43,638 nucleotides of DNA from Porticoccus sp047635255. Its GTDB lineage: Bacteria > Pseudomonadota > Gammaproteobacteria > Pseudomonadales > Porticoccaceae. Each line of letters opens with the position of its first letter. The stretch's first letter is position 1. The position numbers and the translations under genes are program-made. Location: contig JBLIIR010000001.1 in assembly GCA_047635255.1 (NCBI GenBank), positions 1-43,638 of the forward strand. The letters run 5' to 3'. Of the stretch, positions 9,625-18,639 are shown piece by piece. The notes under the pieces are model-generated. The model made no database searches and was not told the DNA's origin. It worked only from the letters and a program-made list of their open reading frames with translations.

Positions 9625-11046
9625 CTATACTAATCTTGCATCTGCAAGTATTTTTACAAGTCTGCCGACACTCCCCGCACCCTGGGTAACCAAAATATCT
9701 CCAGCCTGGAGGATGTCTCCAAGGACTTCCTGCACATCATCAACACCACAAACATAAATAGGATCGACCAAGCCCCTTTGTCTTATGCTGCGACACAGTG
9801 TTCTGCTATCTGCCCCGGGAATTTCATTCTCGCCTGCCGCATAAACCTCCAGTAATAACAACGCATCACAACTAGACAGCACTTGAACAAAATCTTCGAA
9901 AAGATCACGAGTGCGTGTGAAACGATGAGGCTGAAACGCCATCACTAACCGCCTTTTTGGCCAACCTTCCCTTATTGCCTTAATAACAGCCGAGACCTCT
10001 CGTGGGTGATGCCCGTAATCGTCCACTAGCATCACAGTCCCATTACCTACGGGGTATTCGCCATAAATTTCAAAACGTCGACCGACTCCCTGAAACTCCA
10101 GCAAAGCCTTTTTGATTGCCTTATCAGAAACTCCCTCATCAATGGCAACAGTGATAGCGGCGGCGGCATTTAAGATATTATGAGCGCCCGGAATATTCAT
10201 CTCAATAGATAGAGGGCCGACCTCATTAGGTCTATATAAATCAAAATAACTGTACTGCTGATTAACAGACATATTCTGAATACGATAGTCTGCATCCTCA
10301 GAGAAACCATAAGTAAGGATAGGTCTTGAAACATCAGGCAACATTGCTTTAATCACAGGATCATCAATACATAAAACAGCTAACCCGTAAAAAGGCAGGT
10401 TATGAAGAAAGGCTAAAAAGGTTTGCTTTAACTTATTAAAGTCAAAACCATAAGTTTCCATATGATCCGCATCAATATTGGTTACTATCGCAACCATGGG
10501 CTGTAAATGTAAAAAAGAGGCGTCGCTTTCATCGGCTTCCGCTACAAAATAAGGGCTTATGCCCAATCTAGCATTAGCATTCACTGCTTTTACGAGCCCC
10601 CCAACAACAAAAGTTGGGTCTTTGTCATCTGCAGCCAAAATAGCGGCCAATAGACTGGTGGTTGTAGTCTTTCCATGTGTTCCTGCAACAGCAATGCTGT
10701 GACGATAGCGCATTAACTCTGCTAACATTTCCGCACGAGAGACTACGGGAATCCTGAGATTTCGAGCACCAACGACCTCTGGATTGTCATGTGTCACAGC
10801 CGAAGATACGACGACGACATCAGCACTTCTAATATTTTCTACCGCGTGACCCAGTTGCACACTTGCACCCAATTTTTCCAATCGGAGTGTATTACTGTTC
10901 ACCGCTAGATCTGAACCAGAAACCTTATACCCTTGGTTGATCAGAACTTCTGCAACTCCACTCATTCCGCTGCCCCCAACACCAACAAAATGTATGCATT
11001 TCATCCTTCGCATTTCAGGTATAAAATAATTTATCTCGTTACTCAT
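9625..11046 (-). CDS. murC: UDP-N-acetylmuramate--L-alanine ligase
   Basis: MurC adds L-alanine to UDP-MurNAc, the first amino acid of the peptidoglycan stem peptide. The 473-residue protein has the Rossmann-like N-terminal loop HFVGVGGSGMSG (19-30), the Mur-ligase P-loop GTHGKTTTT (122-130), the central ADESDASFL segment and the C-terminal VDDYGHHPREV block. The start ATG overlaps the murG stop as ATGA (4 bases), a usual sign of coupling. An in-frame ATG at residue 15 is possible but has less support. No unusual residues were seen. Confidence 0.98.
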   Translation of the reverse strand: MSNEINYFIPEMRRMKCIHFVGVGGSGMSGVAEVLINQGYKVSGSDLAVNSNTLRLEKLGASVQLGHAVENIRSADVVVVSSAVTHDNPEVVGARNLRIPVVSRAEMLAELMRYRHSIAVAGTHGKTTTTSLLAAILAADDKDPTFVVGGLVKAVNANARLGISPYFVAEADESDASFLHLQPMVAIVTNIDADHMETYGFDFNKLKQTFLAFLHNLPFYGLAVLCIDDPVIKAMLPDVSRPILTYGFSEDADYRIQNMSVNQQYSYFDLYRPNEVGPLSIEMNIPGAHNILNAAAAITVAIDEGVSDKAIKKALLEFQGVGRRFEIYGEYPVGNGTVMLVDDYGHHPREVSAVIKAIREGWPKRRLVMAFQPHRFTRTRDLFEDFVQVLSSCDALLLLEVYAAGENEIPGADSRTLCRSIRQRGLVDPIYVCGVDDVQEVLGDILQAGDILVTQGAGSVGRLVKILADARLV

Positions 11047-12119
11047 GCTGTCTCCATACAGATATCAGCCACTAGGTCAGCAGCGCCTACTTTCGCCAAT
11101 CGTCTCGAATTGATTGCCATAGAGATTAAATTGCTTCGGTCCCCTAACCACTCATTTAAGATTGATGCTAACCCCTCGGTTGTTAAATCTGACTCCTTAA
11201 TCATAATTGCAGCTCCATGCTGCACGAGCCATTCGCCATTTCGAGTCTGGTGATCGTCAACTGCGTAAGGGAAGGGTATTAAGAGCGCCCCGATACCTAC
11301 TGTAGTCAACTCTGAGATTGTCAGTGCGCCCGCCCTGCAAATAACCACATCAGCCCATTTGTAAGCTCCAGCCATATCAGATATAAATGGGTCTACAGTA
11401 ATCTTGAAATCAGCATTCTTATATGTATTCTTAGTATTTTTTAAATGTTTTTTACCGGACTGATGTCTAACCTCAAACGAATGAGGCTTCCCTATAGCAG
11501 CTAGCGCTAAAGGAATTTGATGGTTAATTGTTATCGCACCAAGGCTACCACCTAATACCAATATCCTTAAAGGGTGAGCCTCTCTATCAGAACTAAGTAG
11601 CGGCGACTGCAGTGCAATAATTTCACTGCGAACTGGATTTCCAACCCACTCGCCCTGAGTGAGCGTATCAGGGAAAGCGGTTAGGACTCGGTTAGCAATT
11701 TTAGCTAACAGCTTATTAGTAGTCCCTGCAATTGCGTTTTGCTCGTGAATAACCAACGGTAGCCGAAGTATTCGAGCAGCAACGCCGCCGGGTCCTGATA
11801 CAAAACCACCCAAACCTAAAATAACATCTGGGGACTCTTTGCGGATTACAACCAGAGCCTGGAATATAGCTATGATTATAATGTAAGGCGCCCTCAACCA
11901 CTTCATTATTCCAGCGCCCCTTAGCCCTTCTACGTCGATATAATCAATAGGGAAATTTTTAGCTGGAACCAGCTCCATCTCGATACCTGCGCGAGTGCCG
12001 AGCCACGTAACAGCAACATTTTTGCTCCTTAATACCTCCGCCACTGACAGGGCAGGGAAAATATGTCCGCCAGTACCTCCGGCCATTACCATCACCTTAT
12101 TACATCTCCGCTCTATCAC
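11043..12119 (-). CDS. murG: MurG, lipid II-forming GlcNAc transferase
   Basis: MurG transfers GlcNAc from UDP-GlcNAc to lipid I on the inner face of the membrane, giving lipid II. The glycine-rich donor loop MAGGTGGHIFPAL is at the N-terminus, with further GT28-family blocks GLGGFVSGPGGVAA, HEQNAIAGTTN and VICRAGALTISEL. The full open frame (358 residues) begins with GTG at 12119 and overlaps ftsW by 20 bases. The true start may instead be the GTG/ATG pair at 12095/12092 or the ATG at 12086, which has AAGGTG at a better distance; the Gly-rich loop is kept in every case. Confidence 0.96.
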   Translation of the reverse strand: MIERRCNKVMVMAGGTGGHIFPALSVAEVLRSKNVAVTWLGTRAGIEMELVPAKNFPIDYIDVEGLRGAGIMKWLRAPYIIIIAIFQALVVIRKESPDVILGLGGFVSGPGGVAARILRLPLVIHEQNAIAGTTNKLLAKIANRVLTAFPDTLTQGEWVGNPVRSEIIALQSPLLSSDREAHPLRILVLGGSLGAITINHQIPLALAAIGKPHSFEVRHQSGKKHLKNTKNTYKNADFKITVDPFISDMAGAYKWADVVICRAGALTISELTTVGIGALLIPFPYAVDDHQTRNGEWLVQHGAAIMIKESDLTTEGLASILNEWLGDRSNLISMAINSRRLAKVGAADLVADICMETA

Positions 12120-13278
12120 GCCTCACCCGCTTTCCTGTCTCTCGAGTATCACCTACTTCTGAGCTAATTTTCAAAACCAACATCACCATCGCAATACAAA
12201 CAAGAAGGCTGCTCCCGCCATAACTAACAAAAGGTAACGTTAGTCCTTTTGTAGGTAGCAATCCTGAAGTAACGCCTATATTAATAAATGATTGCATTGC
12301 CAAAAGCATGGCAATACCAATACAGCTGTAAGTGGCAAACCAATCTTTACTTTTCATCGCTTGACGGGCTATATGTAATATCCGATATACCAACAGCACA
12401 TACAAAAATACGACTAAGGTAACGCCAACTAATCCAAATTCTTCAGCATAAATAGAAAAAATAAAATCAGTATGGGCCTCAGGCAAATAGTGAAGTTTTT
12501 GCACGCTCTTTCCTAAACCAGCCCCTAGCCATTCTCCTTGGCCAAAAGCCATCATTGAATTTGTTATCTGATAACCAGAATCTCCAGGATCCAACCAAGG
12601 ATTCATAAATGTTTTTAAGCGCTCCCATCTGTACTGCTCCATGATGGCAACATAAGATAAACCGGCGGCGGCTAAAATTGATATTACACCAAACTGCCAA
12701 AGAGCAACTCCCGCAATAAATAACATGCAAAAAACTGTGGCACTTATGACTACCATAGATCCATAATCTGGCTCAAAAAACAAAAGGATGATCACTATCC
12801 CAAGCACCAATAAAGGTTTAAAGACGCTCTTCCATTCGGCTCTAAGTTGCTCTTGATGACGCTCTAAATAACCCGCCATAAACAAAATGACAGTAAATTT
12901 AGCTACCTCTGCAGCTTGCAAGTTAAAGGGTCCAAGAGAGATCCAACGCTTACTTCCATTGATCTCCGGCGTGAATAGAACTACCAGCAGCAGCAAGACT
13001 GTAACTATGAACAATGGAGGGCCGAGTCGGTACCAAATCCGCGAAGGTGCAGCTAGAAAGATGATGGCCATAATCATGCCAAACACAAGAAATATTAAAT
13101 GTCGCTTAAGGTAATAAAAGCTATCACCATACTTAACCTGAGCATGACTAATTGAAGCAGAGTAAACCATCACTAAGCCAATCGTAAGAATAGCCAACAT
13201 CGCACATAGGAGCGGCTGATCTATGCATTGCAGAGAACGAAAAAAACTTTCCCTTGGCTGCAGCGGTCTTGAATTCAT
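12100..13278 (-). CDS. ftsW: Septal peptidoglycan glycosyltransferase FtsW
   Basis: FtsW is the SEDS-family polymerase that makes septal glycan strands from lipid II together with FtsI. The 392-residue product has about ten hydrophobic segments, the SEDS signature QAAEVAKFTVILFMA early on, the large periplasmic loop containing YQITNSMMAFGQGEWLGAGLG, and the C-terminal LPFVSYGGSSLLV motif. The short basic tail RETGKRVRRDRAEM is cytoplasmic. It overlaps murD upstream by four bases and murG downstream. The ftsW assignment rather than rodA rests on this dcw position. Confidence 0.96.
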   Translation of the reverse strand: MNSRPLQPRESFFRSLQCIDQPLLCAMLAILTIGLVMVYSASISHAQVKYGDSFYYLKRHLIFLVFGMIMAIIFLAAPSRIWYRLGPPLFIVTVLLLLVVLFTPEINGSKRWISLGPFNLQAAEVAKFTVILFMAGYLERHQEQLRAEWKSVFKPLLVLGIVIILLFFEPDYGSMVVISATVFCMLFIAGVALWQFGVISILAAAGLSYVAIMEQYRWERLKTFMNPWLDPGDSGYQITNSMMAFGQGEWLGAGLGKSVQKLHYLPEAHTDFIFSIYAEEFGLVGVTLVVFLYVLLVYRILHIARQAMKSKDWFATYSCIGIAMLLAMQSFINIGVTSGLLPTKGLTLPFVSYGGSSLLVCIAMVMLVLKISSEVGDTRETGKRVRRDRAEM

Positions 13279-14630
13279 CTCAAATCCTCTACTGCGCAGA
13301 TGAATTTCTCACCCCTATCTTCAAAATCAGCAAACATATCAAAGCTTGAACATCCCGGGGACAACAAAACAATGTCGCTCGGCTGTGCAATTTCGTAAGA
13401 TGCTCTTACTGCACACTCAATGCTTATTGCATAGATGGTGTCTATTTTTCCAGAAACAGTATTGCCTATTTCAGATGCGGCTTCGCCTATCAATACAAGC
13501 TGCTTAACCATACCAGTTAGCGCAGTGGAGAGGACTGAAAAATCTTGTTCTTTTCCCCGGCCGCCAGCAATCAAAATTATATTATTACAACCAAGTCCCT
13601 TAATAGCTGCCAAAGTAGCGCCTAAATTTGTTGCCTTAGAGTCGTTGATATAAGTTACGCCATTTAGAACTCTTATGGTCTGACACCGATGAGGCAGCCC
13701 GGTAAATTGACGCAACACTTGTAACATTGGCCTCAAGGGCAGATTTACTGCTGAGCCCAAGGCCAAAGCAGCAAGAGCATTGCTTGTATTGTGTAATCCT
13801 TTTATTCCAAGTTCGCTTTCAGGCATTAATTTCTCAAATTCATAAGTCAGCCATGATTGATCGTCATCTCCAGAAGCTAACCCAAAACCATTAAAATCCG
13901 AGTGATCAAGACCAAAGCTCCATGTTTTTACTTTGTCTCCAACTAGCGGCGCACTGAGCCTATCATTCCGGTTGACTATCACCTGACGGGCCCCATTAAA
14001 AATCCGGTGCTTGGCCTGATGGTAATCAAGTAATGTTTTGTAGCGATCCATATGATCTGCACTGACATTAAGCACTACTGCTACTTCAGCACACAGGCTG
14101 CTAACAGACTCCAGCTGAAAACTTGATAACTCTAAAATATAAAGCTGCGCCTCTTGATCAAGCAATTCAAGCGCAGGCGTGCCTAGGTTCCCGCCAACAC
14201 CCACCGAATGACCTGCAGCAACACACATCTCTCCCACTATTGTAGTGACAGTACTTTTACCATTTGAACCTGTAATAGCAATAATAGGAGCCTGAGCAGA
14301 TCGAGAGAATAATTCAATATCATTTATTACTGGGATATTTAACTCGATTGCAATTTGAATAGCTGGAATTTTCCTAGACAGTCCAGGACTAAGAATGATC
14401 TCATCAGCATTCTTAAAGCTATCAATAGCAAGCTCTCCTAGCGATATTGATATGTCTGGGAACTCGGCTTTAAACTGTTCAAGCAAGGGGGGGTTTTGGC
14501 GAGTATCTACCATCACAAAATGTTGTCCCAATTGAGACAGATGTCGAGCCACAGAAAATCCTGTAGCACCAATACCTACTACCATTTTGAGCTTATTGCT
14601 TGCTATTAACTGCCTCATTGGTAAATCCAT
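13275..14630 (-). CDS. murD: UDP-N-acetylmuramoyl-L-alanine--D-glutamate ligase
   Basis: MurD adds D-glutamate to UDP-MurNAc-L-Ala. The 451-residue protein has the N-terminal loop VVGIGATGFSVARHL, the P-loop AITGSNGKSTVTT, the conserved HMDRYKT segment with the carbamylated-Lys region nearby, NDSKATNLGA, and the closing LLSPGCSSFDMFADFEDRG block typical of MurD. The ATG at 14630 lies seven bases after the mraY stop, with AGG and AAGAGA upstream. Overlap with ftsW is four bases. Confidence 0.97.
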   Translation of the reverse strand: MDLPMRQLIASNKLKMVVGIGATGFSVARHLSQLGQHFVMVDTRQNPPLLEQFKAEFPDISISLGELAIDSFKNADEIILSPGLSRKIPAIQIAIELNIPVINDIELFSRSAQAPIIAITGSNGKSTVTTIVGEMCVAAGHSVGVGGNLGTPALELLDQEAQLYILELSSFQLESVSSLCAEVAVVLNVSADHMDRYKTLLDYHQAKHRIFNGARQVIVNRNDRLSAPLVGDKVKTWSFGLDHSDFNGFGLASGDDDQSWLTYEFEKLMPESELGIKGLHNTSNALAALALGSAVNLPLRPMLQVLRQFTGLPHRCQTIRVLNGVTYINDSKATNLGATLAAIKGLGCNNIILIAGGRGKEQDFSVLSTALTGMVKQLVLIGEAASEIGNTVSGKIDTIYAISIECAVRASYEIAQPSDIVLLSPGCSSFDMFADFEDRGEKFICAVEDLR

Positions 14631-14637
14631 TCTCTTG

Positions 14638-15720
14638 CTACCTAAGCTTCAGTGTTACCAAGCCAAGCAATACTAGCATGGCCGTGATAATCCAAAATCT
14701 AACGATGACACGAGGTTCGGGCCAACCTTTTAATTCAAAGTGATGATGAATTGGAGCCATACGGAAAATTCGACGACCAGTTAGCTTGAAAGAAGCTACC
14801 TGCATCATCACCGACACTGCCTCCATAACAAAAATGCCACTCATGATAAAAAAAACAATTTCATGTCTAATTATTACCGCCACAACACCTAAGGCTGCCC
14901 CCAAAGACAATGACCCAACATCTCCCATAAAAATTTGAGCAGGGTAGGTGTTAAACCAGAGAAACCCCATGCCGGCGCCAGCAAGCGCCGCACAAAACAC
15001 TCCTACCTCTCCAGCACCAGCCACATAAGGAATATGCAAATATTCTGCAAACTCTATATGTCCTACCAAATAACCTATTAACCCTAAGGCACTGCCAATT
15101 AAGACTATAGGCATAATGGCCAAACCATCCAAACCGTCCGTAAGATTTACCGCATTACTGCTGCCGACAATTACAAAATAAGTGAGCACGATATAAAACA
15201 TACCTAGCGGCAATGCTATATCCTTAAAGAAAGGAACTATTAGCTCGTTTTCAACACCAATACCGCCTATCTTGTAAAGAATAATTGCAACTATAATTCC
15301 TACCAATGACTGCCAAAAATACTTCCATTTAGCCAAAATACCTTGAGAGTTATTTTTAATCACTTTCCGATAATCATCGACCCAGCCAATAACTCCAAAC
15401 AAAAAAGTCGTCAGCAGAACTATCCAAACATATGGATTAAGAAGGTCTGACCAAAGAAGCGTACTAGTAAAGATGGAAAAAAGTATCAATACTCCGCCCA
15501 TGGTTGGTGTTCCAGTCTTGACTAGATGGCTAGCAGGGCCATCACTCCTAACTGACTGCCCAATCTGAAGATAAGCCAGACGACGGATCATCCACGGCCC
15601 AAAAATAAATGAGATCCCTAAAGAGGTTAGTGCGGCCATGACTGTTCGGACAGTTATATACTGCACTACACCAAAACCAGCAAAATACTGCGCTAAGTAA
15701 TCAGCTAGCCAGACAAGCAT
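14638..15720 (-). CDS. mraY: Phospho-N-acetylmuramoyl-pentapeptide transferase MraY
   Basis: MraY attaches phospho-MurNAc-pentapeptide to undecaprenyl phosphate, making lipid I at the inner membrane. At 360 residues with ten hydrophobic segments it is the standard length. Active-site motifs are visible: the Asp pair in VIGWVDDYRK, NAVNLTDGLDGLA, FMGDVGSLSLG and the HHHFELKG loop. The stop of murF abuts the ATG, and AGGAGAG precedes it at good spacing. No oddities were seen. Confidence 0.98.
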   Translation of the reverse strand: MLVWLADYLAQYFAGFGVVQYITVRTVMAALTSLGISFIFGPWMIRRLAYLQIGQSVRSDGPASHLVKTGTPTMGGVLILFSIFTSTLLWSDLLNPYVWIVLLTTFLFGVIGWVDDYRKVIKNNSQGILAKWKYFWQSLVGIIVAIILYKIGGIGVENELIVPFFKDIALPLGMFYIVLTYFVIVGSSNAVNLTDGLDGLAIMPIVLIGSALGLIGYLVGHIEFAEYLHIPYVAGAGEVGVFCAALAGAGMGFLWFNTYPAQIFMGDVGSLSLGAALGVVAVIIRHEIVFFIMSGIFVMEAVSVMMQVASFKLTGRRIFRMAPIHHHFELKGWPEPRVIVRFWIITAMLVLLGLVTLKLR

Positions 15721-17100
15721 TTAAGTCTCTCCTAATTTTTTTATCAGCTGAGATACATCTTCCATAGCCATTAACCTTGACCCCTTTACCAGGATAGCTG
15801 ATCCGAAATCAAGCACACTTGAGTTTAAAAATTCACCGCTATTTAGATAATTAATCAATTCTTGCTTGCTCTTAAAGTGCTGACCACTTTGACCGAATTC
15901 TCTAGCAGCATAAAAAGAAAGAGGGCCAAGGGCTAAAAGAATATCCACGCCTTTATTTAATGCATAGCTCCCTATATCAGCATGCAGGGAGATTTCATCA
16001 TCACCAAGCTCTGCCATATCGCCCAATATTAAGATATGAAAACTGCGGATCTCCACAAGGCTATCAATGGCTGCTTTCACTGAACCCGGGTTTGCGTTAT
16101 AGCTGTCATCAATAAAAGTGACCCCAGAAGGTAGCTCCTCAAGATTCATTCTGCCTGGTATCTGCTTTAGATTATTCAGACCGTCTACAATAGAAGACAC
16201 TGGGGCACCTGCCGCATAAGAACAAGTTGCTGCTGCAATCGCGTTTACAACATTGTGCTTCCCGCTTAAAGCAAGAGATATAGCTGATTCTCCCTCAGGG
16301 GTAACTAAAATAAAGCTATAGCAGCCGCTTTCTTGTAAGACAAGGTTCTTGGCAGTAAAATCGGCATGAGCCTTGTTAATCGAAAAACTCAGGACCCTTG
16401 CGTTTGTTGATTCATGCCACATCTCGGCATAACTCTCATCAAGACTGATAACTGCAGTATCTCCGGCAGAGAGATTCCTGTAGATCTCACCTTTCGCTTT
16501 AGCAATGCCACTAAGAGTGCCAAAACTTTCAAGATGTGCAGGCAAGATATTGTTTACCAAAGCAACATTCGGTTTAGCAAGGCTACAGAGATAATCTATA
16601 TCTCCAGTAGCTTTTGCACCCATCTCAATTACCGCATAATTATGTTCACAGCGAATCTCCATCAAGGTGCAAGGAACTCCAATTTCGTTATTTAGATTTC
16701 CTTTTGTGAACAATACCGATCCCATCTTTTTAAGAATGACTGCAATCATCTCTTTAATTAAAGTTTTCCCGCAGCTTCCTGTTATAGCGATTAAACATCC
16801 ATTAAAATTCTTACGATTAGCTGCAGCAATCTGCCCTAGCGCCTCAGTTGTGTCAGGAACTACCCACTGGCTCATGACTAGGTCGTTCATTGGATGTTCC
16901 ACCACCAATCCGCTTGCTTGAGATGCAATCAACGAAATAAATTCATGCCCATCAAATTTCTCTCCTTTGAGAGCAACAAATAATTGACCTTCCTTTAAAT
17001 TACGACTGTCTGTCGATACAGACTGAAAGTGGCAATCTGGGTACATAATTGTTCCGCCGTACTCTAGAGCCATTTTCGAGAGAATTAATGTGTTTATCAA
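15721..17100 (-). CDS. murF: UDP-MurNAc-tripeptide:D-alanyl-D-alanine ligase
   Basis: MurF adds the D-Ala-D-Ala dipeptide made by DdlB to UDP-MurNAc-tripeptide. The 459-residue protein has the N-terminal uridine-binding region STDSRNLKEGQLFVALKG, the P-loop ITGSCGKTLIKEM (a Cys sits in the loop where other residues are common), the central LVNNILPAHLESFG segment and FIDDSYNANPGS with the C-terminal domain. The start codon is TTG at 17100, directly against the murE stop; AGAGGAG seven bases upstream supports this start over the internal ATG ten codons later. Confidence 0.96.
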   Translation of the reverse strand: MINTLILSKMALEYGGTIMYPDCHFQSVSTDSRNLKEGQLFVALKGEKFDGHEFISLIASQASGLVVEHPMNDLVMSQWVVPDTTEALGQIAAANRKNFNGCLIAITGSCGKTLIKEMIAVILKKMGSVLFTKGNLNNEIGVPCTLMEIRCEHNYAVIEMGAKATGDIDYLCSLAKPNVALVNNILPAHLESFGTLSGIAKAKGEIYRNLSAGDTAVISLDESYAEMWHESTNARVLSFSINKAHADFTAKNLVLQESGCYSFILVTPEGESAISLALSGKHNVVNAIAAATCSYAAGAPVSSIVDGLNNLKQIPGRMNLEELPSGVTFIDDSYNANPGSVKAAIDSLVEIRSFHILILGDMAELGDDEISLHADIGSYALNKGVDILLALGPLSFYAAREFGQSGQHFKSKQELINYLNSGEFLNSSVLDFGSAILVKGSRLMAMEDVSQLIKKLGET

Positions 17101-18639
17101 TTAGCCACTCCTCTTCTGCAGAGCCAGTCTGGCCTCAACTTGGTCGCTAAAAGGTATCATTTTATCTCCGGTAAGCTGATACAGCTCATGCCCCTTTCCG
17201 GCGACTAAAACAATATCCTTCTTGGTCGCAGACTGAACAGCAAAATTAATAGCCTTTCTTCTATCTGGAATCAGGTGAACGGACGATCGATCAGTATTTT
17301 CCTTAGAAGTCACCTCGGAAAGAATTTCATTAATAATCTTGTCTGGGCTCTCTCCGCGAGGATTGTCGCTTGTCACAACAACTTGATCTGCTAACTGGCT
17401 AGCAATATTGCCCATTTCTGGCCGTTTAGCTTTGTCTCGATCACCCCCGCACCCAAACACACACCATAATTTTCCATGACAAAATTGCTGTAAAGTCTCT
17501 AGTGTATTTTTTAAAGCATCCGGAGTATGAGCAAAATCTACCACAATCGTTGGTGCAGAAATTTTGACATCACCAGAATCACCCAAACCAGAAATAATCT
17601 CCATGCGCCCTGGCACCGCGGTAAGCTGAGGAATCAATCTTATAGTCTCCTGGAAAATCAACCCCTGGCAACAGGCAGCGCCAACAACAGCTAGCAAATT
17701 GAGCAAATTAAACCTACCAATAAGCTGGCTCCTGATCACACCATTACCCCAAGGGGTGAAAATATTCGCCTCAATACCTGACGCTGAGAGACTTATATCC
17801 TTAGCGTAAATAGACGCGTTTGGATTCACTAAAGAGAAAGTAACCACATTTACGGACGAGGGCAGCTCTTTAGTCATCTCTAGGCCGACAGGATCATCCT
17901 CGTTAATCACAGCTCTCTGCAGGTCAGGCATAGCGAATAGCTGCTTCTTAGCGGCAGCGTAGCTTGTGAAATCGTCATGATAATCCAAGTGGTCATGGCT
18001 CAAATTAGTAAATATAGCCGTATCAAACAATAGACCATGAACCCTGAATTGACTGAGGCTATGAGAAGACACCTCCATAACCGCTTTACCTATATTGCGG
18101 TACACAAAGCTAGCCAGAACCGCCTGAAGGGTCACAGGATCGGGTGTCGTCAGCCCCTCACCACTTAGTTCAGGTATTCCATTCTTTACGCACCCATAAC
18201 CCAAGGTTCCGATAACTCCAGCAGGATTACCTGTAAGGCTGAATAGCTGCGCCAATAGTTGCGTACAGGTGGTTTTTCCGTTAGTTCCAGTCACGCCAGT
18301 TAGTGATATGTTGTGAGATGGATCAGAATAAAAACGTCCAGAAATTTCACTTATTTTTTTATTCAAGCTTGGTATCGGTACTACTCTGTCATGTTCTTGC
18401 AGGAAAAGGCCGTCTGCATGGGCAAGTACGACTTCCGCGCCAGCCTTAAGTGATGACTGAATATGATCTCGTCCATCGTCCGAAGAACCAGGGATCGCAA
18501 TAAATAAATCGCCACTTTTAACCAGTCGGCTATCAAGGCAGAGGCCCGAAATCTTCAAATTGATTAATTCTTCAGAAAGCAAAACTTCTGGCATCAAGCT
18601 TCCTAGACTTCGGGCGATTGGCCTATTCCATGCTGCCAT
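17101..18639 (-). CDS. murE: UDP-MurNAc-dipeptide:meso-diaminopimelate ligase
   Basis: MurE adds the third stem residue. The specificity motif is SDNPRGESP: the DNPR form is the one associated with meso-diaminopimelate, as expected for a Gram-negative wall. The P-loop GVTGTNGKTTCTQ, the NLSHDHLDYH block and the late GKGHELYQ segment are present. I start at the ATG at 18639, preceded by GGAGGTGA; the open frame has one extra TTG codon before it. The ATG shares a base with the ftsI stop (TGATG), so the two are translationally coupled. Length from this start is 512 residues. Confidence 0.97.
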   Translation of the reverse strand: MAAWNRPIARSLGSLMPEVLLSEELINLKISGLCLDSRLVKSGDLFIAIPGSSDDGRDHIQSSLKAGAEVVLAHADGLFLQEHDRVVPIPSLNKKISEISGRFYSDPSHNISLTGVTGTNGKTTCTQLLAQLFSLTGNPAGVIGTLGYGCVKNGIPELSGEGLTTPDPVTLQAVLASFVYRNIGKAVMEVSSHSLSQFRVHGLLFDTAIFTNLSHDHLDYHDDFTSYAAAKKQLFAMPDLQRAVINEDDPVGLEMTKELPSSVNVVTFSLVNPNASIYAKDISLSASGIEANIFTPWGNGVIRSQLIGRFNLLNLLAVVGAACCQGLIFQETIRLIPQLTAVPGRMEIISGLGDSGDVKISAPTIVVDFAHTPDALKNTLETLQQFCHGKLWCVFGCGGDRDKAKRPEMGNIASQLADQVVVTSDNPRGESPDKIINEILSEVTSKENTDRSSVHLIPDRRKAINFAVQSATKKDIVLVAGKGHELYQLTGDKMIPFSDQVEARLALQKRSG